From positions 1-28,406 of IMG/VR virus record IMGVR_UViG_3300035681_000101: DNA of 28,406 nt; one strand, given 5' to 3'. Positions 14,337 to 22,907 of the stretch are shown here, in pieces. This stretch comes from a virus. The notes below the pieces were generated by a model. It worked only from the letters and a program-made list of their open reading frames with translations. It was not told the origin of the DNA and searched no databases. A program made the position numbers and the translations under genes. Numbering within the stretch: position 1 is the first letter of the stretch; each line of letters begins with the position of its first letter.

Positions 14337-17300
14337 TCTAGCTCCGCAAGTCTAGCCTCTAATGCCTCGACCTTATGAATTAACTCTAGTAAAGCAAGAT
14401 CTTTTAGCATTTGGAATTTAGTGTTGTCGAACGTTAAAACTCGATCATTCGTTCCCGGTACTTTTTGATAATCGCCGCTAGGAAGCATTGGTGATTCAAC
14501 TAAAGCCTCTGCAATACCTGCGCCGACTTGCTGCGCCGTATAACCCCAGACTGGATTAGATGCTTCATGCTTCCATTTCCAAACAACCGGCTTGCCGATT
14601 GCTTTTATAGCCTCCAGTGCATTAGGAACCGGAATGTCGCCTAAGACATCTTTCATCCTCGCATCAGAGGTTAGCGTCGACCACGTTGCGGTTGACCCTC
14701 GCTGGTTAATATAGACGCCCGCATAGGTTCCGCCTGAGAGCGTGTAATACACCATATTCCCGGTCGTGAGATTGGTGTTCTCTGATCCTAAAAATGTTTG
14801 CAGGGTCGCTGTAGATCCGGTTCCCGCTGCACCAACTACTGAAGTTGATCCGTTCTTAAATCCACCGACATAGGTTTCCGAAACAAGCCCACTCGTGATC
14901 TTGCTGCCGGGAAGATTAGGAATGTCTGATGCGCTAAGACTAGCAAACGTTCCATCGCCTCTCAGGAATTGAGTCGTAGATCCGTTGAAGGCAGAGAACG
15001 TATAAGAACCGTATCTGATAGTTCCGCTGCGGATGTTTAGCGCATAACCTGAAGAGTCAGCAATAGAGACTTCAGTTCCGCCGCTCGTGTTGTATCCCCT
15101 GACGGCAGCCGAATAAGATCCATCCTGATAGCCTAAGAAACCACTGACTACACCTGATCCGTAATCTCTGGTTCCACTTGCACCCGACCGAATGTTTGTC
15201 GAGCCCGTTCCTACCCACGCTCCTAATGTGCCTTCAATCGAAGCATCAACTGTTTTTGCGTAATAACCATAGGAACTATTACTAAGCCCCGTGACGTTGG
15301 GAATCTCTGCGCTCGCTCCTACTGCCGTTGATCCTGTGATGACAGGGTTAAGCCTTAGTAGTGCGTCTGTACTTGTGCCAGTGCCTCCAAATGTCGCTAG
15401 TAATGTATTACTAGAGTTGTAAACCGCGACCTTATTGGAGACTCCCTTGTTGATCTCGACCCGCTGCGCCCCGCTTACACCCGTAACTAATTCACCTCTA
15501 AGATATGCAGCATTCGCGTAAAGGTTCCCTGAAGGTTGATCGAGATACCAACCGAGGGTTCCAAAGTTTGTAGTTGTTGGTGGATTTGGCCCGTTGTAGT
15601 TATCGGACCTAATGCTTTGGAAGATAGATGCAGCAATCGGACCCGTCCACGCTGTCGAGTTAGCCGGAACACCGTCGACCGTGACTGCATTGGCGTTATA
15701 CCTTCCTTGTATGTACCAAAGGACTTGCCCGATAGACACCGCAGGAGTTGATGAGGACCAGCCACTAGGGACCGCAGATCCAGAGGTCGGAGTCGTAAAG
15801 GTTGGTGCGGCAGCGCTTTGTGACTGAACAAGATAAGCCGTCAGTGCGGCAATCCCTACTAAGCCCGAACTGCCTGTCGGCCCCGTTAATGATGCCCCGG
15901 TAGGGCCAGTGGCCCCGCCTGCTCCGGTCGGTCCTGTCGGTCCGGTGGGCGTAACTGGAGTCCAATTTAATACCGAGCTTGTTGCAGAAAGAGCGCTTTT
16001 TGCAGAATCATTTTCGACAGAGAAAGCGAAGTAATAATTTCCTGCGGACAATGTGATGTTGTCGAACTTAAAACTTGATGAGTTGGCAAACGTAGAGCCA
16101 TTGGAAAGAATGGCTGAACTCCATACCTTCCAATCGGTAGCAGATGGGCTTGCAGAGGTCGTGTAAAACAAGGTGATCGTCGTTACTCTTCCAACTGCTG
16201 GCATCGTGCAGGTAGCCGAGAAAGTCGGAGGAGCTGTCGAAGGCGATAGATCGCCAATAACCGGAGCGTTTAGCGAAGAAAAGTAATTAGGACTCGGCAG
16301 GCTTGAATTGGGAGCGGCAGTAAATGCGGTGATGCTCGCATCGTCGTAGACCACCGCGTTGTACTCAGAAAGCTCTAGGCTTGCACCGAGGTTGCCGTCA
16401 TCGACAGTCGCCTCGGATACCTTCATCACTCTAAATAGTTTATTCGTCCATCCGTAGTCGGCATTTGTAATATCAACCACATCACCCGCGTCAACCTGAA
16501 TGCCGGGGTAAGTGGAAGTGATCGTGACAATCAAATCCTCTCTAGCCTGCTCAAGCCTGCGGTTGCCGAGATACTGAGCCTGAACGGAATCGTTCGTAAA
16601 CTCTAAAGTGGTTGTTTGTCTGTTGGGTGGCTCGTTGGGATATAAGAGATTCTCGGGAGTCTCCATATAAACAAGATCGGGCTGATCTCGATTTAGTTTG
16701 GATGGAAACTCAATCTGAATCTGGTTAATCTGCTGATTGATGTCGGTGGCCGAAACTCTGATCTCGCCGATAAGATTTGTATCGTTGAATGAAAAGGTCG
16801 AGCTTTCTGCTTTGTTGATGACAATCGACCAAAGACCCGAAGCCGCGTTATATGCCATCCAGCTATCTGAGCATTCCAGCATCTTTTCGACGTTCTCAAG
16901 CACCGGCCTTCCTGTGTCGACAACACCGTTGATCCTGTATCGGGCTTGCGTAGCTGATCCACCTCCTGCGGGCGTGTAGGTGATTGTCTGGTCTGAGTAA
17001 GTATTAAGAGCCGTCTTGCTTGTAGAGTCTACTAGGCCCATCATGCCTGCACCGTACCTTGTATCTGTCATGTAGTCGTACCAGACATCTCCGGGCTTCG
17101 CTACAGATCCGCCTTTAGGGTAATGCTTGCAATAAAACGTGATTGGCAAAAGCCCGGTTGTCCCTGCGTCAGTGTTGTAATTCAGTTTGACAATCGCAAA
17201 GGCGAGTCCGTTCATCTGCCGTCCAGATGACGGCCAGCGAAGAGAAGCTGCAATATCAGAGCCTCCCATAAAAACATGCGGCGCAGTGCCGTTTATTGGT

Positions 17301-17788
17301 GTAATAACGCCAGCGTTTGTAGACGTGTAAAGGCTTATATATAACTTTCCGCTTATCTTATCGTCGACATTTGGAGGCGTGGCCCCATCAGTAAGAGATA
17401 TAACTTTTGTCTGATCTGTTCCGTCAAACGTTACCAGTTGATCTCCGTAGTAAAACTTTGACCGGTCAAAGGAAAATGTAGCGCTTGCGTCTGATGAGAT
17501 AGAACTGATCGCAAGAACGTAGTACATCGTCTTTTGATCGGTCGACAAAACAGCATCAACAAACACTCCACCTAGCCACGCATCGCCATAAACGACAGGA
17601 ATCGAGTTGTTGTTAGCTGGAGGGACCTGTTGCCTTGCGCCCGTGTCTTGAGAATTCGGAGGCTTAGACCCAAAAGCTCTTGTGACAACAAAAGAAACCG
17701 CAAAATTGATTGCCGCCGCAGTAGCATAGAACGCAAAAGTCCCTGCCGTAAGTGAAAAAAGCGTGGTTGCTACTAAAGTACCAATCAT
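14333..17788 (-). CDS. Tail-tip (J-like) protein with collagen repeat and S74 chaperone
   Basis: A 1151-residue multidomain protein. Residues 1-40 are hydrophobic and membrane-like. Then comes a tail-tip region (IPVVYGDAWLGGVFVDAVL near 63-81; a tip domain to about 470), a fibronectin-like beta domain (about 510-610), a collagen-like segment (about 613-643, GPTGPTGAGGATGPTG), variable beta domains, and a C-terminal Peptidase_S74 intramolecular chaperone. The latter has the SDARMKD signature with candidate catalytic Ser at about 1041 and ends in a coiled coil (ELIHKVEALEARLAELE). S74 domains help trimeric fibres fold and then cut themselves off. This protein is likely the central host-contact fibre. 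GAGAG lies upstream of the ATG. Confidence 0.85.
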   Translation of the reverse strand: MIGTLVATTLFSLTAGTFAFYATAAAINFAVSFVVTRAFGSKPPNSQDTGARQQVPPANNNSIPVVYGDAWLGGVFVDAVLSTDQKTMYYVLAISSISSDASATFSFDRSKFYYGDQLVTFDGTDQTKVISLTDGATPPNVDDKISGKLYISLYTSTNAGVITPINGTAPHVFMGGSDIAASLRWPSSGRQMNGLAFAIVKLNYNTDAGTTGLLPITFYCKHYPKGGSVAKPGDVWYDYMTDTRYGAGMMGLVDSTSKTALNTYSDQTITYTPAGGGSATQARYRINGVVDTGRPVLENVEKMLECSDSWMAYNAASGLWSIVINKAESSTFSFNDTNLIGEIRVSATDINQQINQIQIEFPSKLNRDQPDLVYMETPENLLYPNEPPNRQTTTLEFTNDSVQAQYLGNRRLEQAREDLIVTITSTYPGIQVDAGDVVDITNADYGWTNKLFRVMKVSEATVDDGNLGASLELSEYNAVVYDDASITAFTAAPNSSLPSPNYFSSLNAPVIGDLSPSTAPPTFSATCTMPAVGRVTTITLFYTTSASPSATDWKVWSSAILSNGSTFANSSSFKFDNITLSAGNYYFAFSVENDSAKSALSATSSVLNWTPVTPTGPTGPTGAGGATGPTGASLTGPTGSSGLVGIAALTAYLVQSQSAAAPTFTTPTSGSAVPSGWSSSTPAVSIGQVLWYIQGRYNANAVTVDGVPANSTAWTGPIAASIFQSIRSDNYNGPNPPTTTNFGTLGWYLDQPSGNLYANAAYLRGELVTGVSGAQRVEINKGVSNKVAVYNSSNTLLATFGGTGTSTDALLRLNPVITGSTAVGASAEIPNVTGLSNSSYGYYAKTVDASIEGTLGAWVGTGSTNIRSGASGTRDYGSGVVSGFLGYQDGSYSAAVRGYNTSGGTEVSIADSSGYALNIRSGTIRYGSYTFSAFNGSTTQFLRGDGTFASLSASDIPNLPGSKITSGLVSETYVGGFKNGSTSVVGAAGTGSTATLQTFLGSENTNLTTGNMVYYTLSGGTYAGVYINQRGSTATWSTLTSDARMKDVLGDIPVPNALEAIKAIGKPVVWKWKHEASNPVWGYTAQQVGAGIAEALVESPMLPSGDYQKVPGTNDRVLTFDNTKFQMLKDLALLELIHKVEALEARLAELE

Positions 17789-17791
17789 TTT

Positions 17792-18229
17792 TTACTCTCG
17801 GAAAAAGGTTGCTTGCATAGGTTTGAATTTATATCGTGTGTAATCTATCTCTGGACTGCTGTGCATAAGACTAGTCAAAACAACCTGTACACGTCCTTGA
17901 TCTAACATGTATTGAGCCAGTTGGTTAAACCTTAGCCAAAGCCTGCCGCCAATACTTGTATTTCGATATTCAGGCATTACCCACCAGCCAACCTCATGCA
18001 ATTCTTTAACATCTGTATTCCAGAAATTGCCTGTTACATAAGCGGCAAGAAAACCTCTTAAGTTGTCATCGACCAAAACAAAGCCTCGGCCATTAATCAT
18101 TTGCTGAAACAAATTTTTGACTTGCGGTTCGTTTTGTTGCGCCTTCAATGCTTCTATGCCCGCTTCCTCTGCGTATAACCGCATCATTTCTAACAAATGC
18201 GGTATGTCGTATTTTGTCGCTTCTCTCAT
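17792..18229 (-). CDS. GNAT-family acetyltransferase-like protein
   Basis: A 145-residue protein with a GNAT fold pattern: MREATKYDIPHLLEMMRLYAEE at the N-terminus, a central strand GFVLVDDNLRGFLAAYVTGNFW, then ELHEVGWWVMPEYRNTSIGGRLWLRF, where YRNTSIGGRL matches the R/Q-x-x-G-x-G/A acetyl-CoA-binding loop. Members sit in lambda-like tail gene clusters of many phages, between distal tail and J-like genes. The substrate is unknown. GGAGG lies 3 bases before the ATG. Confidence 0.8.
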   Translation of the reverse strand: MREATKYDIPHLLEMMRLYAEEAGIEALKAQQNEPQVKNLFQQMINGRGFVLVDDNLRGFLAAYVTGNFWNTDVKELHEVGWWVMPEYRNTSIGGRLWLRFNQLAQYMLDQGRVQVVLTSLMHSSPEIDYTRYKFKPMQATFFRE

Positions 18230-18882
18230 AAGCCTCCGCCACTCGTATCAATTTCTGATGATGCTTCAACAGTCGATCCGGGATCTGACTGTGAGCCAGA
18301 TTTAGGTGGAGCTCCAAAATCAAAGTATTGGCCAGCAATAGCCGCGACTCGGCTCATGCTCGTGTCGGATGCGTAGCGCTGTTGCCACGTCTTAAGATTG
18401 GTTTTTATCCCTGCAATCCGATTCTCAAGAATCGACCGGAAAGAAGAGCATGAAATGGAACACGTTGCAGTCCTACTTCGTGCGTTTTCATCCCAATCCT
18501 CCGTAATAGACATGTTTGAGACGATGCCCTGATAGCGCTTAAAAAACTGCGTTGTCGGGCTTGTAATAATTTGATAATTAGAGTCAAAGAATCCTCGCCA
18601 GATCTCGACAGTAGAGCCTTTGATGTTTGAGCCTAAGACCAAAGAAATATTTGTCGGGTCGATGCCTATAAGGCTAATCACCATATCTATTGAAGTCGCC
18701 TTGATCTCACGATTCACCGCCCCAACAGACAAGAGACTTCCGAGGCTTGTAAATGAAATGCCGCCCGCAACAACTGGAGCCGCGGCATTGCAAAATGTAT
18801 AAGTCGCCGTTGATGTTGTAAGACGTACAAATTCGCCGTGTGTGATGGTCGCGCTATTTAGCGCTGTCATTGGTGTTGTCAT
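18226..18882 (-). CDS. DUF2163-like distal tail/hub protein
   Basis: A 218-residue protein with the pattern of DUF2163/lambda L-type baseplate hub proteins: THGEFVRLTTSTATYTFCNA, then GGISFTSLGSLLSVGAV, EIWRGFFDSNYQ, and a C-terminal Cys-rich stretch (TATCSISCSSFRSILENRIAG). Several Cys residues may bind a metal cluster as in lambda L, which is inference. The ATG at 18880-18882 overlaps the preceding stop (ATGA), so the longer frame from 18918 is not used. Confidence 0.75.
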   Translation of the reverse strand: MTTPMTALNSATITHGEFVRLTTSTATYTFCNAAAPVVAGGISFTSLGSLLSVGAVNREIKATSIDMVISLIGIDPTNISLVLGSNIKGSTVEIWRGFFDSNYQIITSPTTQFFKRYQGIVSNMSITEDWDENARSRTATCSISCSSFRSILENRIAGIKTNLKTWQQRYASDTSMSRVAAIAGQYFDFGAPPKSGSQSDPGSTVEASSEIDTSGGGL

Positions 18883-19526
18883 TGGACGTTCTCTCTGAAA
18901 ACAAAGTCGGCATCCCAATCAACAAAAGCACCATTTGTCATCGGTCTTAGTGTGTAGGTAGGGCAAACCTCAGCAACGACAGAGAACGTGCAGGAAGCCC
19001 CTACAGCCGTTAACGTGCCAACAGTGGGAGTTCCTATGATCGGCCTGTGCAATGTCGCGTTAACGGTCGATCCTGAGCCTCTTAAGACCTGTGTGGTTAT
19101 CTTGTAAGGATAATTTCCTAACTGAATAAAATCGCCAGCCTCAAAAACCACTGTGCCGCTACTTACGGAAGGTAAATTGCCTATAGCAATCACCGTGGCG
19201 TTCCCTGCTGGTAGCGAAGCAAGCGTAAGAGCCGCGGCCTGAACCGAACTGAGACCGCCCTTATATTCTGTGAACCACTGAAGGTTTGTAGTGTTGAATG
19301 TGATGGTCGCTGCATTCTGTCTATCTAGATTGTCAATCGTCTGAATGACATCTCGGACTTGCGGGTAGTAAAGATAAGCATGAGGCTTGACTGTGAACAC
19401 CCACGGAACCGAGGTCACATACTGAGCTGTCCTTACTTGCCCTGATCGTGAGTATTGCTGCCCAACCATTCTTCGGTTATTAACCGTGATGGATTGTGAA
19501 ATGTTTAGGATGGTCTGGAAGCTCAT
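18879..19526 (-). CDS. Minor/distal tail protein
   Basis: A 215-residue protein following the tape measure gene, starting MSFQTILNISQSITVNNRRMVGQQ. A beta-rich N-terminal domain (VPWVFTVKPHAYLYYPQVRDVIQTID) and a C-terminal part (GDFIQLGNYPYKITTQVL, TYTLRPMTNGAFVDWDADFVFRE) match phage minor tail proteins encoded directly after the tape measure, which form the distal tail ring. AGAGG lies upstream of the ATG. Confidence 0.75.
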   Translation of the reverse strand: MSFQTILNISQSITVNNRRMVGQQYSRSGQVRTAQYVTSVPWVFTVKPHAYLYYPQVRDVIQTIDNLDRQNAATITFNTTNLQWFTEYKGGLSSVQAAALTLASLPAGNATVIAIGNLPSVSSGTVVFEAGDFIQLGNYPYKITTQVLRGSGSTVNATLHRPIIGTPTVGTLTAVGASCTFSVVAEVCPTYTLRPMTNGAFVDWDADFVFRENVQ

Positions 19527-21253
19527 GCTCGACCTCTAGGTGATAGTGATTTTTGAGCGTAGGAGTTTGCCGCCCATACCGCTCGATTGCTGCCCATGAT
19601 CCGATCTTCAAAAGACTTAACGTCGATAGCTTGTATGTTGTAGTTGTTCACAGTGGTCGCTCCGCCCATCGCGTAATTCGGGACAACCTGCCCAGACATG
19701 CTAGGCACAAACAACTCAGGACCTCTTTCACCCACGATGTAAGGGCTCCCGGAATTAACCGGGCCTCCTCCGGCTCGCTTGCCAAAGATCCCGCCGATAA
19801 CGGGAATGGTCGACATGAAGTTTTCAAACAATGAGGGAGCGCCCGTCATGTTTGGCTTAAAGATGGCATCCAAAAACTTATCAAGCGATCTTGAGGCGAG
19901 TTTCTGTAAGAGCGAACTGAGCGCAGACTTGAAAGCCTGTGAGGCTGATTTACCCTGCATGAAGGCTTCGACAATCGTAGTGCCGAGAGACTTATAACCG
20001 TCCCGAAGATCCTCAAGAAGCTCTAATTGCTCGTCCTTTTCTTTCTTTGTGAGATCCATCGCCTCTAGTTCTTTGTTAGCAGTGACCTCGGCCTGCCACA
20101 TTGCGTCTAGAGCGACCTGTTGAGCTTCCTTTTCTATTTCAATTTGTTTCTCGTAATCCTTGATGATCTGGTCCTGCCGCATCTTTCGCAGATCTTCGGC
20201 TGCCGCTATTTCTTGCGCGGCTTCCTTTGCGTTTCTTTGTAGTTGCTCCTGCATCTCGGCTTCTTCTCTGCGGAGCTTTATGATTTGCTCCATCTTTTCT
20301 AAGCCAGCAGGACCACCTTGTTTTGCAGCCTCAAACCTAAGTGCGGCTTCCTCGCCTTCTCTGAGTTTGAGAATCTGAGCGTCTAAGCCTTCTAAATAAG
20401 ACTTAAGCGCTTTCGCCGCTGAGTCTGCGCTTGTATCCTTTACAGGCTTAACTCTCGTTCCTGACTGTATGCCGCCCTTTGCAACATTGACAACCGGAGC
20501 GGGAGCTTCTTCTTCGCCAAATCCTAAGAACTTCTTAATGCCCGTCCACGCGTCTCTAGCTTTGCCCATCATCGTGAGAAAGCCGATCTTCGCCTTCTCG
20601 GTTAACTGGTCGATTGCATCACCGATTTCACCAATAGCTAAAACACCCTTCTTAGCTTCGCCGGTGAACTTGTCGGTGTTTCTTGAGAGCTGGTCGATCT
20701 TAGATATATCTATGTTGGCAAACTGTTTACCAAACAACTGAACCTGAAGTCTTGCCCGCTCTGCGCCCGGACCCATCTGCGAAAGCACCGAGGTTAGGTC
20801 TCTAAAGATCTCAATCTCAGGACGCAGCATCCCGCCAGCATCGGCAATACTTACACCGAGTTCTTTAAATAGATCGGCTTGTTCCTTTTGCCCGTCAGCA
20901 GCCCCACCTAAAGTCGTAGAGAACCGATCCCACATCTGCGCGGCATTGTCGGCCTCTTTTCCTGATTGGACCATCGCGCTTTGCAGGGCTAAGACTTCCT
21001 CAATCGCTAGACCGGAGCCCTCAGCAAAGTCATTAACCGCATCTGCTGCTTTGAAAAAGGATGTAGCAAAAGCTGTGGCAGCGCCCGCGGCTAATAACAT
21101 AGGGCTGCGTAGTGCGCCTATAGCCGTACCTAAAACGTCTACAGATACTTTCAGCTCGCGGGTTTTTTGTCTCGCCCTGTCGACTTCTTGAACGAACTTT
21201 GCACTCTCCAGACCGAGAGCAACTTGTAGGGCTGCAATGAGTTTACCCGCCAC
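19523..21253 (-). CDS. Tape measure protein
   Basis: A 576-residue protein with tape measure features: an N-terminal coiled coil (FVQEVDRARQKTRELKV), a hydrophobic stretch (about 52-67), ADAVNDFAEGSGLAIEEVLALQSAM typical of lambda-like tape measures, long Glu/Gln/Lys helices (about 280-400), and a C-terminal GPVNSGSPYIVGERGPELFVPS motif shared with the lambda gpH group. It sets tail length and is threaded through the tube. At roughly 1.5 angstrom per residue it would predict a tail of about 85 nm. The start is GTG with a GGGGG upstream, overlapping the chaperone gene by 11 bases. Confidence 0.92.
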   Translation of the reverse strand: MAGKLIAALQVALGLESAKFVQEVDRARQKTRELKVSVDVLGTAIGALRSPMLLAAGAATAFATSFFKAADAVNDFAEGSGLAIEEVLALQSAMVQSGKEADNAAQMWDRFSTTLGGAADGQKEQADLFKELGVSIADAGGMLRPEIEIFRDLTSVLSQMGPGAERARLQVQLFGKQFANIDISKIDQLSRNTDKFTGEAKKGVLAIGEIGDAIDQLTEKAKIGFLTMMGKARDAWTGIKKFLGFGEEEAPAPVVNVAKGGIQSGTRVKPVKDTSADSAAKALKSYLEGLDAQILKLREGEEAALRFEAAKQGGPAGLEKMEQIIKLRREEAEMQEQLQRNAKEAAQEIAAAEDLRKMRQDQIIKDYEKQIEIEKEAQQVALDAMWQAEVTANKELEAMDLTKKEKDEQLELLEDLRDGYKSLGTTIVEAFMQGKSASQAFKSALSSLLQKLASRSLDKFLDAIFKPNMTGAPSLFENFMSTIPVIGGIFGKRAGGGPVNSGSPYIVGERGPELFVPSMSGQVVPNYAMGGATTVNNYNIQAIDVKSFEDRIMGSNRAVWAANSYAQKSLSPRGRA

Positions 21254-21572
21254 GATTTCCCCCTAGTATTTCAAGAAACTCCGCTTTAAATCCGGGTAGC
21301 GAAGTGAACGCCAGAAAATCACGCTCTTGTTTTGTCATATAGTTTGGAGGAACAAAATACTCCTCCAAATGCGGGAAGAACTCGCGGCTTTTCATCGGGT
21401 TCTTAGACAATGCGTTGTAAACAATTGCCATCAAGTGCGAGATCAACATTAAGTTATGTCTCGCTCCGATCATGCCGTCGCGGTACATCAATTCTAACTC
21501 TCGGACGGTCGCTACATCAAGGCTATCGAACACTTCAGGACTTTGGCCGTTAAAGATCGCCGTGGCCCTCAC
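21243..21572 (-). CDS. Tail assembly chaperone, frameshift extension (T part)
   Basis: A 109-residue frame beginning at a GTG with no good ribosome binding site; it is probably expressed mainly as the C-terminal part of a -1 frameshift fusion from the upstream chaperone. After the shift at 21596 the frame reads CTA AAG GGG and continues in phase into this region, giving a product of about 272 residues. The sequence is helical (TVRELELMYRDGMIGARHNLMLISHLMAI) and sits directly before the tape measure gene, as lambda GT does. The chaperone would coat the tape measure during tail assembly. Confidence 0.8.
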   Translation of the reverse strand: MRATAIFNGQSPEVFDSLDVATVRELELMYRDGMIGARHNLMLISHLMAIVYNALSKNPMKSREFFPHLEEYFVPPNYMTKQERDFLAFTSLPGFKAEFLEILGGNRGG

Positions 21573-21592
21573 CTGACGATATAGCGACCCCT

Positions 21593-22060
21593 TTAGTTTT
21601 TTTGGATGGCCTCGTAATCAGGATTGACTGCTTTCTCAATCAAACTGACTAAGTGCTTAATCTGCGCCTCTGAAAACGTCTCGGAGATTTGCTCGTAAGA
21701 TAGCGCAAGCATTTCGTCGCCCTCTTCAAATCCAACCAGATTCACATACGCGATTTCGCGCATCAAATCCTGAGCCTTAAACTTTGCCGCCTCTCGTAGG
21801 CTTCGACCCTCTACGACAATGTCATCGTCCTTAAACTCAGCATTGACGTTTTGATTAATTTTGTAGAGCTTTTGAAATGTGGCGTGTAGCTTCTCGTATT
21901 CCTCGGCTATTAAAGCATCCGGCGGGTTCTTGATCTTGTCCTCAAGTCCCAACATTTCTTTCCGAGTCGGAAGATAGACTTTCAAGGTATGCCCGGCGAA
22001 ATCAATATCCGCGTGAGTCTGTCGTTGAAATGACTTTCCAAATCTGTCCTGTATTTTCAT
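21593..22060 (-). CDS. Tail assembly chaperone (G part)
   Basis: A 155-residue protein, acidic and helical (KEMLGLEDKIKNPPDALIAEEYEKL, EGDEMLALSYEQISETFSEAQIKHLVSLIEKA), lying between gp10-like and tape measure genes where lambda G is found. It starts with an ATG overlapping the gp10-like stop (ATGA) with AGG upstream. Its 3' end carries the slippery heptamer, so both a short and a frameshifted long form are expected, in a ratio set by the slip. Confidence 0.82.
   Translation of the reverse strand: MKIQDRFGKSFQRQTHADIDFAGHTLKVYLPTRKEMLGLEDKIKNPPDALIAEEYEKLHATFQKLYKINQNVNAEFKDDDIVVEGRSLREAAKFKAQDLMREIAYVNLVGFEEGDEMLALSYEQISETFSEAQIKHLVSLIEKAVNPDYEAIQKN
21596..21602 (-). promoter_or_regulatory. 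Programmed -1 ribosomal frameshift site A AAA AAC
   Basis: On the coding strand the zero frame reads CAA AAA AAC TAA: a canonical X XXY YYZ slippery heptamer immediately before the UAA stop. A -1 slip leads in frame into the next open frame with no stop. No strong downstream hairpin was seen; only a 4-bp GGCC pairing lies about 30-50 bases on. Confidence 0.82.
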
Positions 22061-22533
22061 TTTCTAACCTTTGCTCGTTGTTTTGCTGCCCAGAGATCCA
22101 TATGAGCGCCCAGTAAAGACGCTAGACGATCAAGGGCAGATGATGCCATTGATTGAAAAGAGTTACGGATAAACGGTCTTGCGGGTTGCTCGGCAGTGCC
22201 GAATTCTATGGCTTCGGCAGCGGGTCGATATTCGCCCTTCGCATCTCGATAACCAACACCGACATCGACAAAACCAAAAGCCACCGTATCGCGGCTCAGA
22301 TACTTTTTGCCTTTGTCTTTTCGGGTTGCAACCTTTGCGCCGTTCCTGACTTTTAACTGGAGCTTGCCAGTATCGACGGGAACCCTTCCTTTGATCGCTG
22401 CCTTAACGGGCTCCATCGCGGATTTAAGACCGGGAAGTAAAGAGCGTCGAGCTTTGGTCGTGCCAAATTCCTCGGCTAACTCTAGAAGGGAATCTTCAAA
22501 CTCTTTGAATCCCTTAGCTTCAAGTTTGCCCAT
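22057..22533 (-). CDS. HK97 gp10-like head-tail/tail completion protein
   Basis: A 158-residue protein with a gp10-like pattern: FKEFEDSLLELAEEFGTTKARRSLLPGLKSAMEPVKAAIKGRVPVDTGKLQLKV, then PAAEAIEFGTAEQPARPFIRNSFQS. PVDTGKL and EFGTxxxPARPFxR are hallmark motifs. It usually acts at the head-tail joint. Here it is encoded after the tail tube gene, not before it. It has a 14-base overlap with the upstream gene and a weak ribosome site. Confidence 0.88.
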   Translation of the reverse strand: MGKLEAKGFKEFEDSLLELAEEFGTTKARRSLLPGLKSAMEPVKAAIKGRVPVDTGKLQLKVRNGAKVATRKDKGKKYLSRDTVAFGFVDVGVGYRDAKGEYRPAAEAIEFGTAEQPARPFIRNSFQSMASSALDRLASLLGAHMDLWAAKQRAKVRK

Positions 22534-22744
22534 TGGTAACGATGCGCTTGAAGATCTGATCGTTTAGTTTCAGGACGTAATCAACAATTTCATCCGGTGA
22601 CATGCAGTCCGCGTGATTAGCTGCAATCTGATGGCACAGTGAAATATTGATGAGCCGTTGTTGTGGATACCCAAACCAGTTCTTAGCACCGGTTTGGGCC
22701 TGCGCGATGAGATAGCTCAGTAAATCGTCACTCGCTCGCTGCAT
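22520..22744 (-). CDS. Small hypothetical tail-region protein
   Basis: A 74-residue protein, MQRASDDLLSYLIAQAQTG..., predicted helical, with no recognised motif. GAGG lies 5 bases upstream of the ATG. It overlaps the previous small gene by 17 bases and the next gene by 14, so it is part of a tightly coupled set. Possibly a tail chaperone or completion factor, by position only. Confidence 0.6.
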   Translation of the reverse strand: MQRASDDLLSYLIAQAQTGAKNWFGYPQQRLINISLCHQIAANHADCMSPDEIVDYVLKLNDQIFKRIVTNGQT

Positions 22745-22907
22745 ATTGCCTCATTACATTAAGACAGACAGCTTCAGCGGCTTCGGCTTCCTGTAAGGCG
22801 GCATCCACCTCTTGAAGGGTAAAGGGATGGCCTTTAGCGTACTGGTGGAGATCGCCATAGTATCCCTTCATGCCCTCAAGAAAATCAGACATTGTTTGAC
22901 CAGCCAT
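22728..22907 (-). CDS. Very small hypothetical protein between tail tube and gp10-like genes
   Basis: A 59-residue frame (MAGQTMSDFLEGMKGYYGDLHQYAKGH..., ending AVCLNVMRQYAASE). GAGG lies 8 bases before the ATG at 22907; an alternative ATG at 22892 would give 54 residues and an 8-base overlap with the tube gene stop. Helical with an Ala/Glu-rich C-terminus. It overlaps both neighbours in other frames. Function unknown. Confidence 0.55.
   Translation of the reverse strand: MAGQTMSDFLEGMKGYYGDLHQYAKGHPFTLQEVDAALQEAEAAEAVCLNVMRQYAASE

Noticed and set aside
15487-15831. Minus-strand 114-residue frame inside the tail-tip gene
   Set aside because: It lies in another frame of a well-supported 1151-residue gene, has no ribosome site and has a composition expected of a shifted frame.
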